A stretch of DNA of 64,000 nucleotides from Candidatus Howiella intestinavium (GCA_904420585.1 CAJFVX010000059.1:1-64000); one strand, 5' to 3'; shown: positions 26,546 through 35,353, counted from the stretch's first letter. Numbers and translations: made by a program. Notes: generated by a model not told the origin, from the letters alone.

Positions 26546-27973
26546 ATGGAAAAACCCACCATTTTACTTATCACGGCCGACGAACTGCAGAAGAAGGCCT
26601 TAAGCTGCTACGGAAACACCATTATCCAAACCCCCAATCTGGACAGGCTGGCGTCCGACGGGGTGCGGTACGACCGGGCCTACTGCGCCTCTCCCTGGTG
26701 CCTGCCCTCCCGGTGCAGCATCCTCACCGGGCTGTTTCCCTCCCACAGCGGGGCCTACAGCAACTTCCGCAAATGCGAACTCAGCGGCCGGTTTCCCAAC
26801 CTGTTCAGCGTCTTCCGGGAAAAGGGCTACCGCACGGCCCTTGCGGGCAAATGCCATTTCGCCCCGGTGCCCTACGGGCAGACCAGGCCGGACAAGACCC
26901 TGCCCTATGGGCATTTCCGGGATTACTACCTTTCCCTGGGGCTGGACGACCTGTTTTTGCAGGACGGCAAGGAGGTTTCGGCCTGGTTCTACGACGACTA
27001 CGCCGCCGAACTGGATAAGGCCGGCCTGCTGCCGGCCTACCGGGCCGCCCGCTGGGCCAGGGATACGGGCAAGGTCTACCCCTTCCCCCTGGAGGACCGG
27101 TGGTACCCGGACATCTGGACGGCAAATCAAATGACAACCTATATAAAGGAATATGCCCACCCAAAACCGGCCCTGCTCTGGATGTCCTTTTCCGGCCCCC
27201 ACTATCCCTTTGACGCCCCGGCCTCCTACTATGCCCGGGTGGACGAGGCGGCCCTGGCGGCCCATCTCATCCGCCGGCGGGAGGGGGAGTTGGACGATCC
27301 GTCCCGCATCCATCACAAGAGTTACCACGGCGGGGGAAACATCGACGGCTGCGGCCCCGCCCCCGGCCGGGCCTGCAAAAATTACGACGAAGACTACTGG
27401 GCCCGCCTGCGCCGCAGCTATTACGCCAACGTGGCCCTCATCGACGACATGGTCGGGCAGGTGATCGCGGCGGCGGAGGAACGGTGGGGGGACAACCTGC
27501 TCATCATCTTCACCGCCGACCACGGGGAGATGCTGGGCAGCCACGGCCTGTGGGGCAAGCACAACTGCATGTATGAAGAGGTGTGGAACGTGCCCCTGCT
27601 GGTGCGCTATCCCGGAAAGGGGGCGGCGGAAACCTGCGGGGAACTGGTGCAGCTGACCGACCTGTTCGCCACCTGTATGGGCGCGGCGGGTATAGCGGGC
27701 ATCCCAACCGACGGATGCGATCTGGGGAAACTGGCGGCGGCCGGCGGCCACCCCTATGTATTCGCCGAAGGGGAGGGGTATCTGGCGGTGAGCGACGGCC
27801 GGTATAAATACGCCCACATCCGTAAGCCGGGGGAACATTTCGACGAACTGCTGGATTTGGAGAAAGACCCGGGCGAATATGAAAATGTCATCGGCCGGGA
27901 GGAGAACCAGCCGGCCCTGGTGGATTTGGAGCGGCAGGCCGTCACCCATTTTATGCTCGAAACCCTGCCGTAA
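26546..27973 (+). CDS. Cysteine-type sulfatase
   Basis: 475 residues of the alkaline-phosphatase fold. The sulfatase signature C-L-P-S-R (C52-R56) is intact, with C52 the residue normally converted to formylglycine. Other hallmarks are ILLITADEL at the N-terminus (first metal Asp), TADHGEMLGSHGLWGKH (about 319-335) and HFDELLDLEKDPGEYENV near the end. There is no signal peptide, so it should act in the cytoplasm on sulfated sugars or sulfate esters already imported. The modifying enzyme (anaerobic SME or FGE) is not in the window. AAAGGAGG precedes the ATG at 26546. It is divergent from the arabinofuranosidase gene, so both may serve sulfated or complex glycans. Confidence 0.9.
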   Translation: MEKPTILLITADELQKKALSCYGNTIIQTPNLDRLASDGVRYDRAYCASPWCLPSRCSILTGLFPSHSGAYSNFRKCELSGRFPNLFSVFREKGYRTALAGKCHFAPVPYGQTRPDKTLPYGHFRDYYLSLGLDDLFLQDGKEVSAWFYDDYAAELDKAGLLPAYRAARWARDTGKVYPFPLEDRWYPDIWTANQMTTYIKEYAHPKPALLWMSFSGPHYPFDAPASYYARVDEAALAAHLIRRREGELDDPSRIHHKSYHGGGNIDGCGPAPGRACKNYDEDYWARLRRSYYANVALIDDMVGQVIAAAEERWGDNLLIIFTADHGEMLGSHGLWGKHNCMYEEVWNVPLLVRYPGKGAAETCGELVQLTDLFATCMGAAGIAGIPTDGCDLGKLAAAGGHPYVFAEGEGYLAVSDGRYKYAHIRKPGEHFDELLDLEKDPGEYENVIGREENQPALVDLERQAVTHFMLETLP

Positions 27974-27979
27974 GAAGAA

Positions 27980-28015
27980 AGCGCCCGTCCGGCTGGAAAA
28001 CCGGACGGGCGCTTT
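27980..28015 (+). terminator. Terminator of the sulfatase gene, first copy
   Basis: GCGCCCGTCCGG...CCGGACGGGCGC followed by TTT. An almost identical copy lies at 28171-28206 on the far side of the repeat element. Confidence 0.8.
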
Positions 28016-28143
28016 CAGCTTGTCGACAAAGTCGACAAGCTGTAGAAGAGGGGCGAGCCCCCCTTCTAACATTCCCCCTACAAATCCCGCAGAAGCGGGA
28101 TTTGTCGTGTGCAGAAACCGACGCACATGTCGCCGGTTTCTGC
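28016..28143 (+). repeat. Four-hairpin intergenic repeat element, copy B
   Basis: The same order of stems as at 1722-1848: a perfect 12-bp CAGCTTGTCGAC/GTCGACAAGCTG (28016-28042); TAGAAG...CTTCTA (28043-28068); ACAAATCCCGC/GCGGGATTTGT (28080-28105); GCAGAAACCG/CGGTTTCTGC (28111-28143). The loop of the last hairpin (ACGCACATG then C or T, then CGC) is conserved between copies while other loops differ. It again lies between convergent genes. Confidence 0.8.
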
Positions 28144-28170
28144 GATTAAATAGGTTTTTGGCAGTCTGAA

Positions 28171-28206
28171 GCGCCCATCCGGCTGGAAAACCGGACGGGC
28201 GCTTTT
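28171..28206 (+). terminator. Duplicated terminator hairpin beyond repeat copy B
   Basis: Identical to the 27981-28012 hairpin except for one G-to-A change; followed by TTTT. The duplication brackets the repeat element. Confidence 0.75.
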
Positions 28207-28208
28207 CG

Positions 28209-28784
28209 TCAGGAGAAAAACAGGTGCTCTATAAGGATTTTTATGCCCATGAGGGTTAAAATGCATCCGCCGGCAATTTCGGCCTTATTCTTAAACAGGC
28301 AGCCGAACCGCCGGCCGATGTAAAACCCTATGAGGCAGAGAACCAGGGTCACGCCGGCGATGACGGCGCAGTTGAAAAGGATGCCCCCCAGGGTGGCGGT
28401 GCCGGTGAGGGCGAAGCTGACGCCTACGGCCAGGGCGTCGATGCTGGTGGCCAGGGAGAGCACCAGAAGGGTCCTAACGGAAAAGGCGGTCTCTCCCTTC
28501 TGACATTCGTTCCCCCGGACGGCCTCCACAATCATATGAATGCCGATGAAGGCCAGCAGGCCGAAGGCGATCCAGTGGTCGATTTTCTCGATTTTGGCGC
28601 TGAAGCTGCTGCCCAGGGCCCATCCTAAAAAGGGCATAATCCCCTGGAACAGGCCGAAGGATGCAGCTGTGGCCAGGGCGTGGGGAAAGCGGGAGCGGGT
28701 CTGGGTCATGCCGTTTGTGACCGATACGGCAAAGGCGTCCATGGCCAGGCTCACGCCGATGAGGAGAATGGAAAGGATATCCAT
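28209..28784 (-). CDS. mntP: Manganese efflux pump MntP
   Basis: 191 residues, six predicted transmembrane helices. The two internal repeats each carry the conserved acidic motif: SLAMDAFAVSVTNG (about 13-26) and SLATSIDALAVGVSFAL (about 109-125). MntP exports Mn2+ and protects against manganese overload. In many bacteria it is under a yybP-ykoY riboswitch; the short leader here (about 45 bases) leaves no room for one that I can recognise. It has its own promoter at 28828-28856. Confidence 0.92.
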   Translation of the reverse strand: MDILSILLIGVSLAMDAFAVSVTNGMTQTRSRFPHALATAASFGLFQGIMPFLGWALGSSFSAKIEKIDHWIAFGLLAFIGIHMIVEAVRGNECQKGETAFSVRTLLVLSLATSIDALAVGVSFALTGTATLGGILFNCAVIAGVTLVLCLIGFYIGRRFGCLFKNKAEIAGGCILTLMGIKILIEHLFFS

Positions 28785-28827
28785 AAAAGATTCGGGCCTC
28801 CCGGACAGAAAATTTCTCTATTATACA

Positions 28828-28856
28828 ATTATACAGGTTGCGGGCCGGCAAGTCAA
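28828..28856 (-). promoter_or_regulatory. Promoter of mntP
   Basis: TTGACT (28851-28856), 17 bases, TATAAT (28828-28833) on the minus strand. Confidence 0.7.
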
Positions 28857-28963
28857 AGCGCCCCCTTCAGTATACGCGGCCGCCGGCTTCCGCAGAAGGG
28901 AAAACCGGCCAAATTTTGGCGGTATAGAACAAAAGAACCGGCCGGGAAAAGCGAGAATTTTCC

Positions 28964-28992
28964 TTGCAATCGCAGGGACGGTATGGTATAAT
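28964..28992 (+). promoter_or_regulatory. Promoter of rpsB-tsf
   Basis: TTGCAA (28964-28969), 17 bases, TATAAT (28987-28992) with a TGG extension. Confidence 0.7.
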
Positions 28993-28999
28993 CATACAG

Positions 29000-29130
29000 C
29001 TAAAAAGCGCAGAGCGCCTTTTTAGACTTTATTACACACGTCCCCGGGATTGACGGGCAGGTGCCGCGCCGTCGGCCGGTAACCCGCCAAGGCGACCGGG
29101 GCGGAGGAAAAACCTAGGAGGAATCAAACT
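29000..29130 (+). promoter_or_regulatory. Structured leader of rpsB
   Basis: About 135 bases separate the promoter from rpsB. The leader has an imperfect CTAAAAAGCGC / GCGCCTTTTTAG hairpin with a T run (29000-29025) and then a GC-rich segment with complementary CCCCGG and CCGGGG ends (about 29042-29102). S2 is known to regulate its own operon in several bacteria, so an autoregulatory RNA is likely. The fold is inferred by eye. Confidence 0.45.
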
Positions 29131-30021
29131 ATGGCAGTCGTATCCATGAAACAGCTGCTGGAAGCCGGCGTCCATTTCGGACACCAGACCCGCCGCTGGA
29201 ACCCCAAAATGGCCCCCTATATCTTCACCGAGCGCAATGGTATCTATATCATTGACCTGCAGAAGACCGTGAAGAAGCTGGAGGAGGCTTATAACTACGT
29301 CCGCGACGTAGCCGCCTCGGGCAAGGACATCCTGTTTGTGGGCACCAAGAAGCAGGCCCAGGAGTCCATCCGGGAAGAGGCTGCCAACTGCGGCATGCCC
29401 TATGTCAACGCCCGTTGGCTGGGCGGTATGATGACCAACTTCCGCACCATCCGCCGCCGTATCGACCGGCTCAACCAGCTGCGCAAGATGGAAGAGGACG
29501 GCACCTTTGACCTGCTTCCCAAGAAGGAAGTCATCAAGCTGCGTCTGGAAATCGAAAAGCTGGAGAAGTTCTTAGGCGGCATCCAGAATATGAAGAAGCT
29601 GCCCGGCGCCATGTTCATCGTCGATCCCCGAAAGGAGAAGATCGCCGTGTCCGAGGCCAAGAAGCTGGGTATTCCGATTGTGGCCATCGTCGATACCAAC
29701 TGCGATCCCGACGAGGTCGATTATGTTATCCCCGGCAACGATGACGCCATCCGCGCCGTGAAGCTGATTTCCCAGACCATGGCCGCCGCCGTAACCGAAG
29801 GCCGGCAGAACATGGCCGACGACGTGGAGGAAAAGGAAGAGGAGGCCAATGAGGCTCCCAAGGCGCCCGCCCGCGCCCCCCGGGACAACCGTGATCGCGG
29901 CCCCCGTCGGAACGACAACCGGACCCCCCGCGCTCCCCGCGCCCCCCGGAACGACGCGCCCAAGGCTGCCGAGGCCCCCAAGGCTGAGGCGCCCAAGGCC
30001 GAAGCCCCTGCCGAGGCCTAA
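29131..30021 (+). CDS. rpsB: 30S ribosomal protein S2
   Basis: 296 residues. The first 230 match S2 throughout: [20 protein letters not shown] at the start, [33 protein letters not shown] and [21 protein letters not shown]2 sits on the body of the small subunit and is needed for recruitment of S1 and for initiation. The last 65 residues are a low-complexity Arg/Pro/Ala/Glu tail (ending [14 protein letters not shown]), an extension found in some clostridial S2 proteins. CTAGGAGG precedes the ATG. tsf follows 102 bases downstream. Confidence 0.97.
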   Translation: MAVVSMKQLLEAGVHFGHQTRRWNPKMAPYIFTERNGIYIIDLQKTVKKLEEAYNYVRDVAASGKDILFVGTKKQAQESIREEAANCGMPYVNARWLGGMMTNFRTIRRRIDRLNQLRKMEEDGTFDLLPKKEVIKLRLEIEKLEKFLGGIQNMKKLPGAMFIVDPRKEKIAVSEAKKLGIPIVAIVDTNCDPDEVDYVIPGNDDAIRAVKLISQTMAAAVTEGRQNMADDVEEKEEEANEAPKAPARAPRDNRDRGPRRNDNRTPRAPRAPRNDAPKAAEAPKAEAPKAEAPAEA

Positions 30022-30054
30022 GCCCCAAGCGGGACGTATCAGATTCGGATTGCG

Positions 30055-30084
30055 AATGCCCGCTGAAATACGCGGGCATTTTTC
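30055..30084 (+). terminator. Hairpin with U-tract between rpsB and tsf
   Basis: ATGCCCGC...GCGGGCAT followed by TTTTT. As tsf has no obvious separate promoter, this is probably a partial terminator that lowers tsf expression. Confidence 0.6.
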
Positions 30085-30123
30085 CGGTAAATCGCAACAA
30101 GGATTAAAAGGAGGAATTTTGAG

Positions 30124-31038
30124 ATGGCAGCATTTACTGCAAAAGACGTACAGGCCCTCCGGGAGAGAACCGGCTGCGGCATGATGGACTGCAAAAAGGC
30201 CCTGGTAGAAGCCGAGGGCGATATGGACAAGGCCGTTGACATCCTGCGGGAGAAGGGCCTGGCCAAGGTGGCCAAGAAGGCCGGCCGCATCGCCGCCGAG
30301 GGCGCCGTCCTGACCTATGTGGACGAGGCCGCCAAGGTGGGCGTGGTCATCGAGGTCAACGCCGAGACCGACTTTGTGGCCAAGAACGATTCCTTTCAGG
30401 AGTTTGTGAAGCTGGCGGCCGAGACGGTGGCCAAGCAGAATCCCGCCGATGTGGAGGCCCTGCTTTCCTGCACCATGTCCAACGGCCAGACCGTGCAGGA
30501 TTCCCTGAACGAGAAGATCCAGACCATCGGCGAGAACATCAAGGTCCGCCGGTTTGCCCGGTATGAGGGCGTTGTGTCCACCTATGTCCACGGCGGCGGC
30601 CGCATCGGCGTCATGGTCAAATTCGACACCACCGACGCCATCGCCGCCACCGACGCCTTTAAGGCCATGGCCAAGGACGTGGCCATGCAGGTAGCCGCCG
30701 CCAACCCCTCCTACCTGGACGAGGCCTCCGTGCCCGCCGAGGTGCTGGAGAAGGAGAAGCACATCCTCACCGAGCAGGTTATGGCCGAGGGCAAACCCGC
30801 CCAGATCGCCGAGAAGATCGTCATGGGCAAGCTGGGCAAGTACTATAAGGAGAACTGCCTGGTTGACCAGCCCTTCATCAAGGACGGCGACCTGAGCGTA
30901 GCCAAGTTTGTGGCCAACACCGCCAAGGAACTGGGCGGCGACATCAAGGTTGTCTCCTTTGTCCGCTTTGAGAAGGGCGAGGGCCTGCAGAAGCGGGAAG
31001 ACAATTTCGCCGACGAAGTGGCCGGCATGATTAAATAA
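30124..31038 (+). CDS. tsf: Translation elongation factor Ts
   Basis: 304 residues. The N-terminal UBA-like segment TAKDVQALRERTGCGMMDCK, the TDFVAKND motif (about residues 80-87, central to EF-Tu contact) and the later helices identify EF-Ts, the nucleotide exchange factor of EF-Tu. An AAGGAGG site precedes the ATG. It is in the standard rpsB-tsf order. Confidence 0.97.
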   Translation: MAAFTAKDVQALRERTGCGMMDCKKALVEAEGDMDKAVDILREKGLAKVAKKAGRIAAEGAVLTYVDEAAKVGVVIEVNAETDFVAKNDSFQEFVKLAAETVAKQNPADVEALLSCTMSNGQTVQDSLNEKIQTIGENIKVRRFARYEGVVSTYVHGGGRIGVMVKFDTTDAIAATDAFKAMAKDVAMQVAAANPSYLDEASVPAEVLEKEKHILTEQVMAEGKPAQIAEKIVMGKLGKYYKENCLVDQPFIKDGDLSVAKFVANTAKELGGDIKVVSFVRFEKGEGLQKREDNFADEVAGMIK

Positions 31039-31060
31039 GCACAGACGCCGAAGCAGACTG

Positions 31061-31093
31061 CGGGGCCGCCCTTCATGGGCGGCCCCGTTTTTT
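31061..31093 (+). terminator. Terminator of rpsB-tsf
   Basis: CGGGGCCGCCC TTCAT GGGCGGCCCCG followed by TTTTTT. Confidence 0.9.
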
Positions 31094-31162
31094 GCATAGA
31101 AATAGATTGTTGGGAGGGGATCTGCACAAAACGAAAAATCTGTGCGAAAACACAATATCGGT

Positions 31163-31191
31163 TTGACAAATTAAATCTTTCTTGTTATAAT
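31163..31191 (+). promoter_or_regulatory. Consensus sigma-A promoter of the GGDEF gene
   Basis: A perfect TTGACA (31163-31168), 17-base spacer and TATAAT (31186-31191). Confidence 0.85.
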
Positions 31192-31229
31192 TTACCTGAA
31201 AATATGTAAATTTTGGCAGGTTGGTGAAA

Positions 31230-32873
31230 ATGAAAGGTTTGCAGCGTGTGATACTGGCGGCCTTTTTTATCCTGCTGGCGGGCATTATCCCGTTGGCGGC
31301 CGTCTATTTCTATACGCCCGGAGGCGAGACCGTGTTTTTCGGGCAGGAAGCGCCTGTGGATTTCAGCCGGGGCTGGACGGTGTCCAGCAGGGACGACAGG
31401 TCTTTTACCATAACCAACACCCTGCCCGAGAGCCTGCCCGACCAGGCGGCTGTCTGCTTCGCCGTGAACTGCGTGGCCGTGGAGGTGGGCGTTTCGGGGG
31501 AGACGGTGTATGCATACGGCCAGCATCCCGACAACCCCTTTGGCATCCCCTTTGGCAGCACCTGGCTGCTGGCAGACCTGCCGGCAGATGCCCAGGGCAG
31601 GGAGGTGTCCCTGACCTTTTCCTCTTCCCGGTATAAAATAGATCCGGAACGTCTGCAGCAGATTTTAATCGGGCAGAAGGAGGGGCTGCTGCTCAGCCTG
31701 TTGAGGCAGAATATACCGGTGGGCATCTTTTCCACAGGCTGCTTTGTCATCGGTTTTTTGTTTGTGGTGCTGTCGGCCCTGCTTGCTCTGCGCAGGCGGA
31801 GCTGGACTCCCTATTTCGGCTTTTTCATGCTGGGCGTTTTCTCCCTGCTTTCGGGGGCGTGGGTGCTGACCGACTCCGGCCTGATGCAGTTTTTGACAGG
31901 GGACACGGAGGCTGTGTTTATGGTGTCCTTCTTCCTGTTTATGCTGCTGCCGCCCGCCCTGCTGCTCTTTATCCGCACCCTGCGCGTCCTGCCCGATAAG
32001 ATTATTGACGCGTTTTGTATTATCTATCTGTTAAATGCGGCTGTCTGCATGGCTTTGCATTTGCTGGGACTGGTGCCCCTGACCTCCAGCATTCTGCTTA
32101 TGCATATCCTGCTGGCCGCCGGTGTCCTGACCCTTTTCGGTATATCGGTTTGGGAATTGGCCGTCCGGCATAACCGCAGGGTTCGGGAGGTCCTGGCGGG
32201 TATGCTCTGTCTGCTGGTCTTTGTCCTGCTGGCCCTGGTGCGGTACTATCTGACCTTTGACTCGGGGTACTCCCTGCTGTTCCAGGTTGGGCTGATCTGC
32301 TTTATCATCTGCCTGAGTATGGCGGCGGCCGCCGCCCGGCGGGCGCTGGAGGCCGCCGGCGAGAACGCCAAGACCCAGCTGTACCGGCGGCTGGCCTATC
32401 TGGATTTGATGACGGGACTCCGAAACCGCACGGCCTTTGAGGCGGATATGAAAAAGTTGGAAAATTCTTACAAACGCCCGGGGCTGGGGTTTGTCATCTT
32501 TGACATCAACGACCTCAAGGAGGTCAACGACACCTTGGGACACGCCGAAGGCGACCGCCTGATTATCCGGGCCAGCGAGGGGATAAAGAAGTATTTCGGC
32601 AGCCTGGGGGTCTGCTACCGCATTGGCGGGGATGAATTTGTCGTCTGCATCGACCGGGCTGACCCCAATCGAATTGAACAGGCGCTGCAGGGGCTGCGGG
32701 AATGGCTGGAGGGGGAGAACCAAACCGATCCCATGGCGCTCCGCATGGCCTGGGGCTATGCCATCCGCCAGGATGAAAAGCAGTCGGCGCAGACGGTCTT
32801 AAACCAGGCGGACAGGAAAATGTATACCCATAAGCAGCAGATTAAGAACCTTGGCCTGCTGGAAGAGCCCTGA
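31230..32873 (+). CDS. Membrane-bound GGDEF protein (probable diguanylate cyclase)
   Basis: 547 residues. One N-terminal membrane helix (about 5-27), an extracellular beta-rich domain of about 130 residues, six or seven further helices (about 165-370), then a cytoplasmic GGDEF domain (about 385-545). The signature RIGGDEF and the upstream DLMTGLRNR and FDINDLKEVNDTLGHAEGD are intact, so cyclic-di-GMP synthesis is expected. No RxxD inhibitory site precedes GGDEF. The layout resembles 7TM sensor cyclases that read an external ligand. I take the ATG at 31230 (AGG 9 bases upstream); in-frame GTG at 31224 or TTG at 31221 are alternatives. It has a consensus promoter of its own. Confidence 0.85.
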   Translation: MKGLQRVILAAFFILLAGIIPLAAVYFYTPGGETVFFGQEAPVDFSRGWTVSSRDDRSFTITNTLPESLPDQAAVCFAVNCVAVEVGVSGETVYAYGQHPDNPFGIPFGSTWLLADLPADAQGREVSLTFSSSRYKIDPERLQQILIGQKEGLLLSLLRQNIPVGIFSTGCFVIGFLFVVLSALLALRRRSWTPYFGFFMLGVFSLLSGAWVLTDSGLMQFLTGDTEAVFMVSFFLFMLLPPALLLFIRTLRVLPDKIIDAFCIIYLLNAAVCMALHLLGLVPLTSSILLMHILLAAGVLTLFGISVWELAVRHNRRVREVLAGMLCLLVFVLLALVRYYLTFDSGYSLLFQVGLICFIICLSMAAAAARRALEAAGENAKTQLYRRLAYLDLMTGLRNRTAFEADMKKLENSYKRPGLGFVIFDINDLKEVNDTLGHAEGDRLIIRASEGIKKYFGSLGVCYRIGGDEFVVCIDRADPNRIEQALQGLREWLEGENQTDPMALRMAWGYAIRQDEKQSAQTVLNQADRKMYTHKQQIKNLGLLEEP

Positions 32874-32883
32874 ATTTTTAGGT

Positions 32884-32923
32884 AAAAAGACCCCGCACCC
32901 GTTTCTACATGGGCGCGGGGTCT
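32884..32923 (-). terminator. Terminator between convergent genes
   Basis: GACCCCGC...GCGGGGTC hairpin. The T run (TCTTTTT) is on the minus strand, so it mainly serves the GNAT operon and may also stop the GGDEF transcript. Confidence 0.7.
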
Positions 32924-32949
32924 GCTTATGCATCCGCCTGGAGGTTTTC

Positions 32950-33516
32950 CTATGGCTGCCCGGCTTCTTCCGGCTGTCGGAAGAGGACGGGCTGAAAGGC
33001 GGGGGAGCGGAGGGTGTCCATAAGGGAGGCAAAACCTTCCCTGCGGAAGGCGCCCCCTGTGCAGAGGATTTCAAAGGTAAGGCCCCGGTAACGCAAAAAA
33101 TAGGAGGTGGGATGAAAGCCGCTGCGCAGATAAAAATCCCGCCGCCGTCTGCGCTGGGGCAGGTTCTCGGCGGCCGCATCCAAAGGCTCCAGGTCCAGTA
33201 CAAACTGCCGGCCGGGATATTGTTCCTGCAGTTCCCGCAGGACGGCGCCGCCGTATCCCCGGTTCCGCCGGCTGCGGTCTATAGCGAAAAAAGATATATA
33301 GAAGATGGCGCCGTGGGTCAGGTAGGTAAGGAATCCGATAAAATCTTCCCGGTCGTACAGGGCCAGAATACGGATAAGCCCTTCCCCGGCCATGCGCAGC
33401 AGCTCCTTTGTGGGAACCCGCTCCTCTTTTGGGAAGGCCTCCCGGTTGACGGCATCCATCCGGGCCGCGTCGGCGAAATTTTCCCCTGCCTGTACCATAT
33501 GCAAGTCCATTTGCAT
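32950..33516 (-). CDS. GNAT-family N-acetyltransferase
   Basis: 188 residues from the ATG at 33516, which has AAAGGAG upstream; the open frame extends further 5' without a ribosome site. IRILALYDREDFIGFLTYL and FFAIDRSRRNRGYGGAVLRE (the R-x-x-G-x-G/A acetyl-CoA loop, about residues 95-112) define the GNAT fold. The substrate is unknown. It is the last gene of a glmU-like / methyltransferase / GNAT unit. Because the upstream GlmU-like protein lacks its acetyltransferase domain, a role in amino-sugar acetylation is conceivable, but nothing in the sequence proves it. Confidence 0.8.
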   Translation of the reverse strand: MQMDLHMVQAGENFADAARMDAVNREAFPKEERVPTKELLRMAGEGLIRILALYDREDFIGFLTYLTHGAIFYISFFAIDRSRRNRGYGGAVLRELQEQYPGRQFVLDLEPLDAAAENLPQRRRRRDFYLRSGFHPTSYFLRYRGLTFEILCTGGAFRREGFASLMDTLRSPAFQPVLFRQPEEAGQP

Positions 33517-33569
33517 GCTGCTCCTTTCCCTGTTCGGAGATACCGGCCCCGAAGCGCCGGCCGGAGGCG

Positions 33570-34316
33570 TCAGTCCGCCTTCCCTGGCTTCTCCGCCCGG
33601 ATGATGCACATCATGGGCCGGCGCAGCTCGTCCGCCATGCCGGGCGCCGTGTCCAGCAGCCGCCGGGGCGGCATGGGCTCGGCAAAGCCGGTGATTTGCA
33701 ATCCTGCTTTCAGCAGGGTACACAGATAGGTGGTCAGGGTGCGGTGGTGTTTTTTTACGGTCTCTCCCAAAAAACAGGCGTCCCGCTCCCCCTCGATAAA
33801 ATACCGGTCCACCGGGAAATGCAGGATATGCCCGCCTTCATCGTAATACCAGTCCTGGGAGCCCTGGGCGGTGAAAAGGGGATGCTCGGCCGAAAAGATA
33901 AAGACGCCGCCGGGGCGCAGCCAGCCCTTTACCTTTTCCACCGTCCCGGCGTAGTCGGCCACATAGTGCAGCGCAAGAGAGCTCAGGGCGATGTCAAAGC
34001 TGCCCGGCGGGAAGACGGCGTCCTCTATGGCGCAGCGGCTGTAGGCGATGGGCAGGCCGGCGCTCCGTTTTTTGGCCTCGGCCAGCATTTTTTCGGATAT
34101 ATCGATGCCGGTCACCGCCGCCGCGCCCTGCTCCAGGGCGTACCGGCAGTGCCAGCCGTAGCCGCAGCCCAAATCCAGCACCCGCTTATGGGAAAAATCC
34201 GGGAGCATGGCCTGCAGGGTATCCCATTCCCCGGCGGCCTCCAGCCCCCTTTGGGAACGGTCCATGCGGCTGTACTTTTCAAAGAATACGGGATTGTCAT
34301 AGGGGTTTTCCTTCAC
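33570..34316 (-). CDS. Class I SAM-dependent methyltransferase
   Basis: 248 residues. Motif I is VLDLGCGYGWHCRYAL (about 46-61), followed by GIDISEKMLAEAKK (motif II), SFDIALSSLALHYV (motif IV) and WLRPGGVFIFSAEHP. These define a methyltransferase of the UbiE/Methyltransf_11 type; the substrate is unknown. The start is GTG at 34316 with GGAGG 9 bases upstream. It overlaps the end of the GlmU-like gene by 20 bases, so translation is coupled. Confidence 0.87.
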   Translation of the reverse strand: MKENPYDNPVFFEKYSRMDRSQRGLEAAGEWDTLQAMLPDFSHKRVLDLGCGYGWHCRYALEQGAAAVTGIDISEKMLAEAKKRSAGLPIAYSRCAIEDAVFPPGSFDIALSSLALHYVADYAGTVEKVKGWLRPGGVFIFSAEHPLFTAQGSQDWYYDEGGHILHFPVDRYFIEGERDACFLGETVKKHHRTLTTYLCTLLKAGLQITGFAEPMPPRRLLDTAPGMADELRRPMMCIIRAEKPGKAD

Positions 34317-35286
34317 GCTGGATGACCTCCCCCGTCCGGTCGCAGCAGGACAGCACCCTGCCGTCGGACACCCGGCAGTCCTCCAGCCGCAGGGCGGGGC
34401 CTAGCCGGCAGCCTTCCCCTACCACTGTGCGGCCGCACAGGACGGTGGCCGGCAGGATGCAGGTATCCCGCCCCACGGTCACGTCCGGGCCGATGAGCAG
34501 GCCGTCGGCACAGGGAATGTCCACCCCCGCCGCCAGCAGCCGGTTGATAACCTGCATACGGGCCTTTTCGTTGAGCTGTAAAAGGTCCGCCCGGTTGTTG
34601 GCCCCCAGCACCACATCGGGGTTTTCGGCCGTAAAGGCGCCGGCCGCCGCCCCCCTTTGCAGCAGCAGGCTCACGGCGTCGGTGAGATAGTATTCCCCCT
34701 GGGCGTTGTTGTTCTGCAGGCGGGGGAGAACCTCCAGCAGGTCGTTTGTCCGGAACCAATAGGCCCCCGAATTTATCTCCTTTACCGCCCGCTGGTTCTC
34801 GTCGGCGTCCTTATATTCCACAATGGCGGCAAGGCGCCCCGCCTCATCCCGGATGATGCGGCCGTAGCTGGCAGGGTCCTCCAGCCTGGCGGAAATGACC
34901 GTCACGGCGTTGTCCGCCTGCTTGTGAAAAGCTAGGGCGGCGGCCAGGGTTTCCCCGTCCATCAGGGGGGCGTCGCCGCAGAGCACCAGGGTGTGGCCCC
35001 CTGTGTGGGCCCGGAGGAAGTCCGCCGCCTGCATGACGGCGTGGCCGGTGCCAAGCCTTTCCTTCTGCTCCACGCAGCGGCACCGGCCGGCTGTGTGGGC
35101 CCGCACCTGGTCGCCCCCGTGGCCCACCACCAGGCAGATTTCCTCCACCGCCTGGGCCGCCGCGTCTATCACCCAGTCCACCATGGGCTTGAAGAGCACG
35201 GGGCAGAGCACCTTGGGAAGCTTGGACTGCATCCGCTTCCCCTCGCCGGCCGCCAGGATGACGGCGCAGTTGTTTTGCTTTTCCAT
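34297..35286 (-). CDS. Truncated GlmU: UDP-GlcNAc pyrophosphorylase domain without the acetyltransferase domain
   Basis: 329 residues against about 450 for bifunctional GlmU. The N-terminal uridylyltransferase is complete: VILAAGEGKRMQSKLPKVL (residues 9-27), LGTGHAVMQA, LCGDAPLMDGETL, EINSGAYWF and a conserved NNRADL segment. The C-terminal left-handed beta helix is reduced to one or two coils (IGPDVTVGRDTCILP). It should convert GlcNAc-1-phosphate and UTP to UDP-GlcNAc, but GlcN-1-phosphate acetylation must come from elsewhere. It leads the unit with the methyltransferase and GNAT genes. Confidence 0.85.
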   Translation of the reverse strand: MEKQNNCAVILAAGEGKRMQSKLPKVLCPVLFKPMVDWVIDAAAQAVEEICLVVGHGGDQVRAHTAGRCRCVEQKERLGTGHAVMQAADFLRAHTGGHTLVLCGDAPLMDGETLAAALAFHKQADNAVTVISARLEDPASYGRIIRDEAGRLAAIVEYKDADENQRAVKEINSGAYWFRTNDLLEVLPRLQNNNAQGEYYLTDAVSLLLQRGAAAGAFTAENPDVVLGANNRADLLQLNEKARMQVINRLLAAGVDIPCADGLLIGPDVTVGRDTCILPATVLCGRTVVGEGCRLGPALRLEDCRVSDGRVLSCCDRTGEVIQREGKPL

Positions 35287-35353
35287 TCCTATGTCACTCT
35301 CTTTCTGTTTGTCTTAATAAAGATGTCTGTATATTTCAAAGTATATTCATTAT

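Noticed and set aside
28785..28860. yybP-ykoY manganese riboswitch before mntP
   Set aside because: The promoter leaves only about 45 bases of leader, too short for that riboswitch, and no matching structure is seen.
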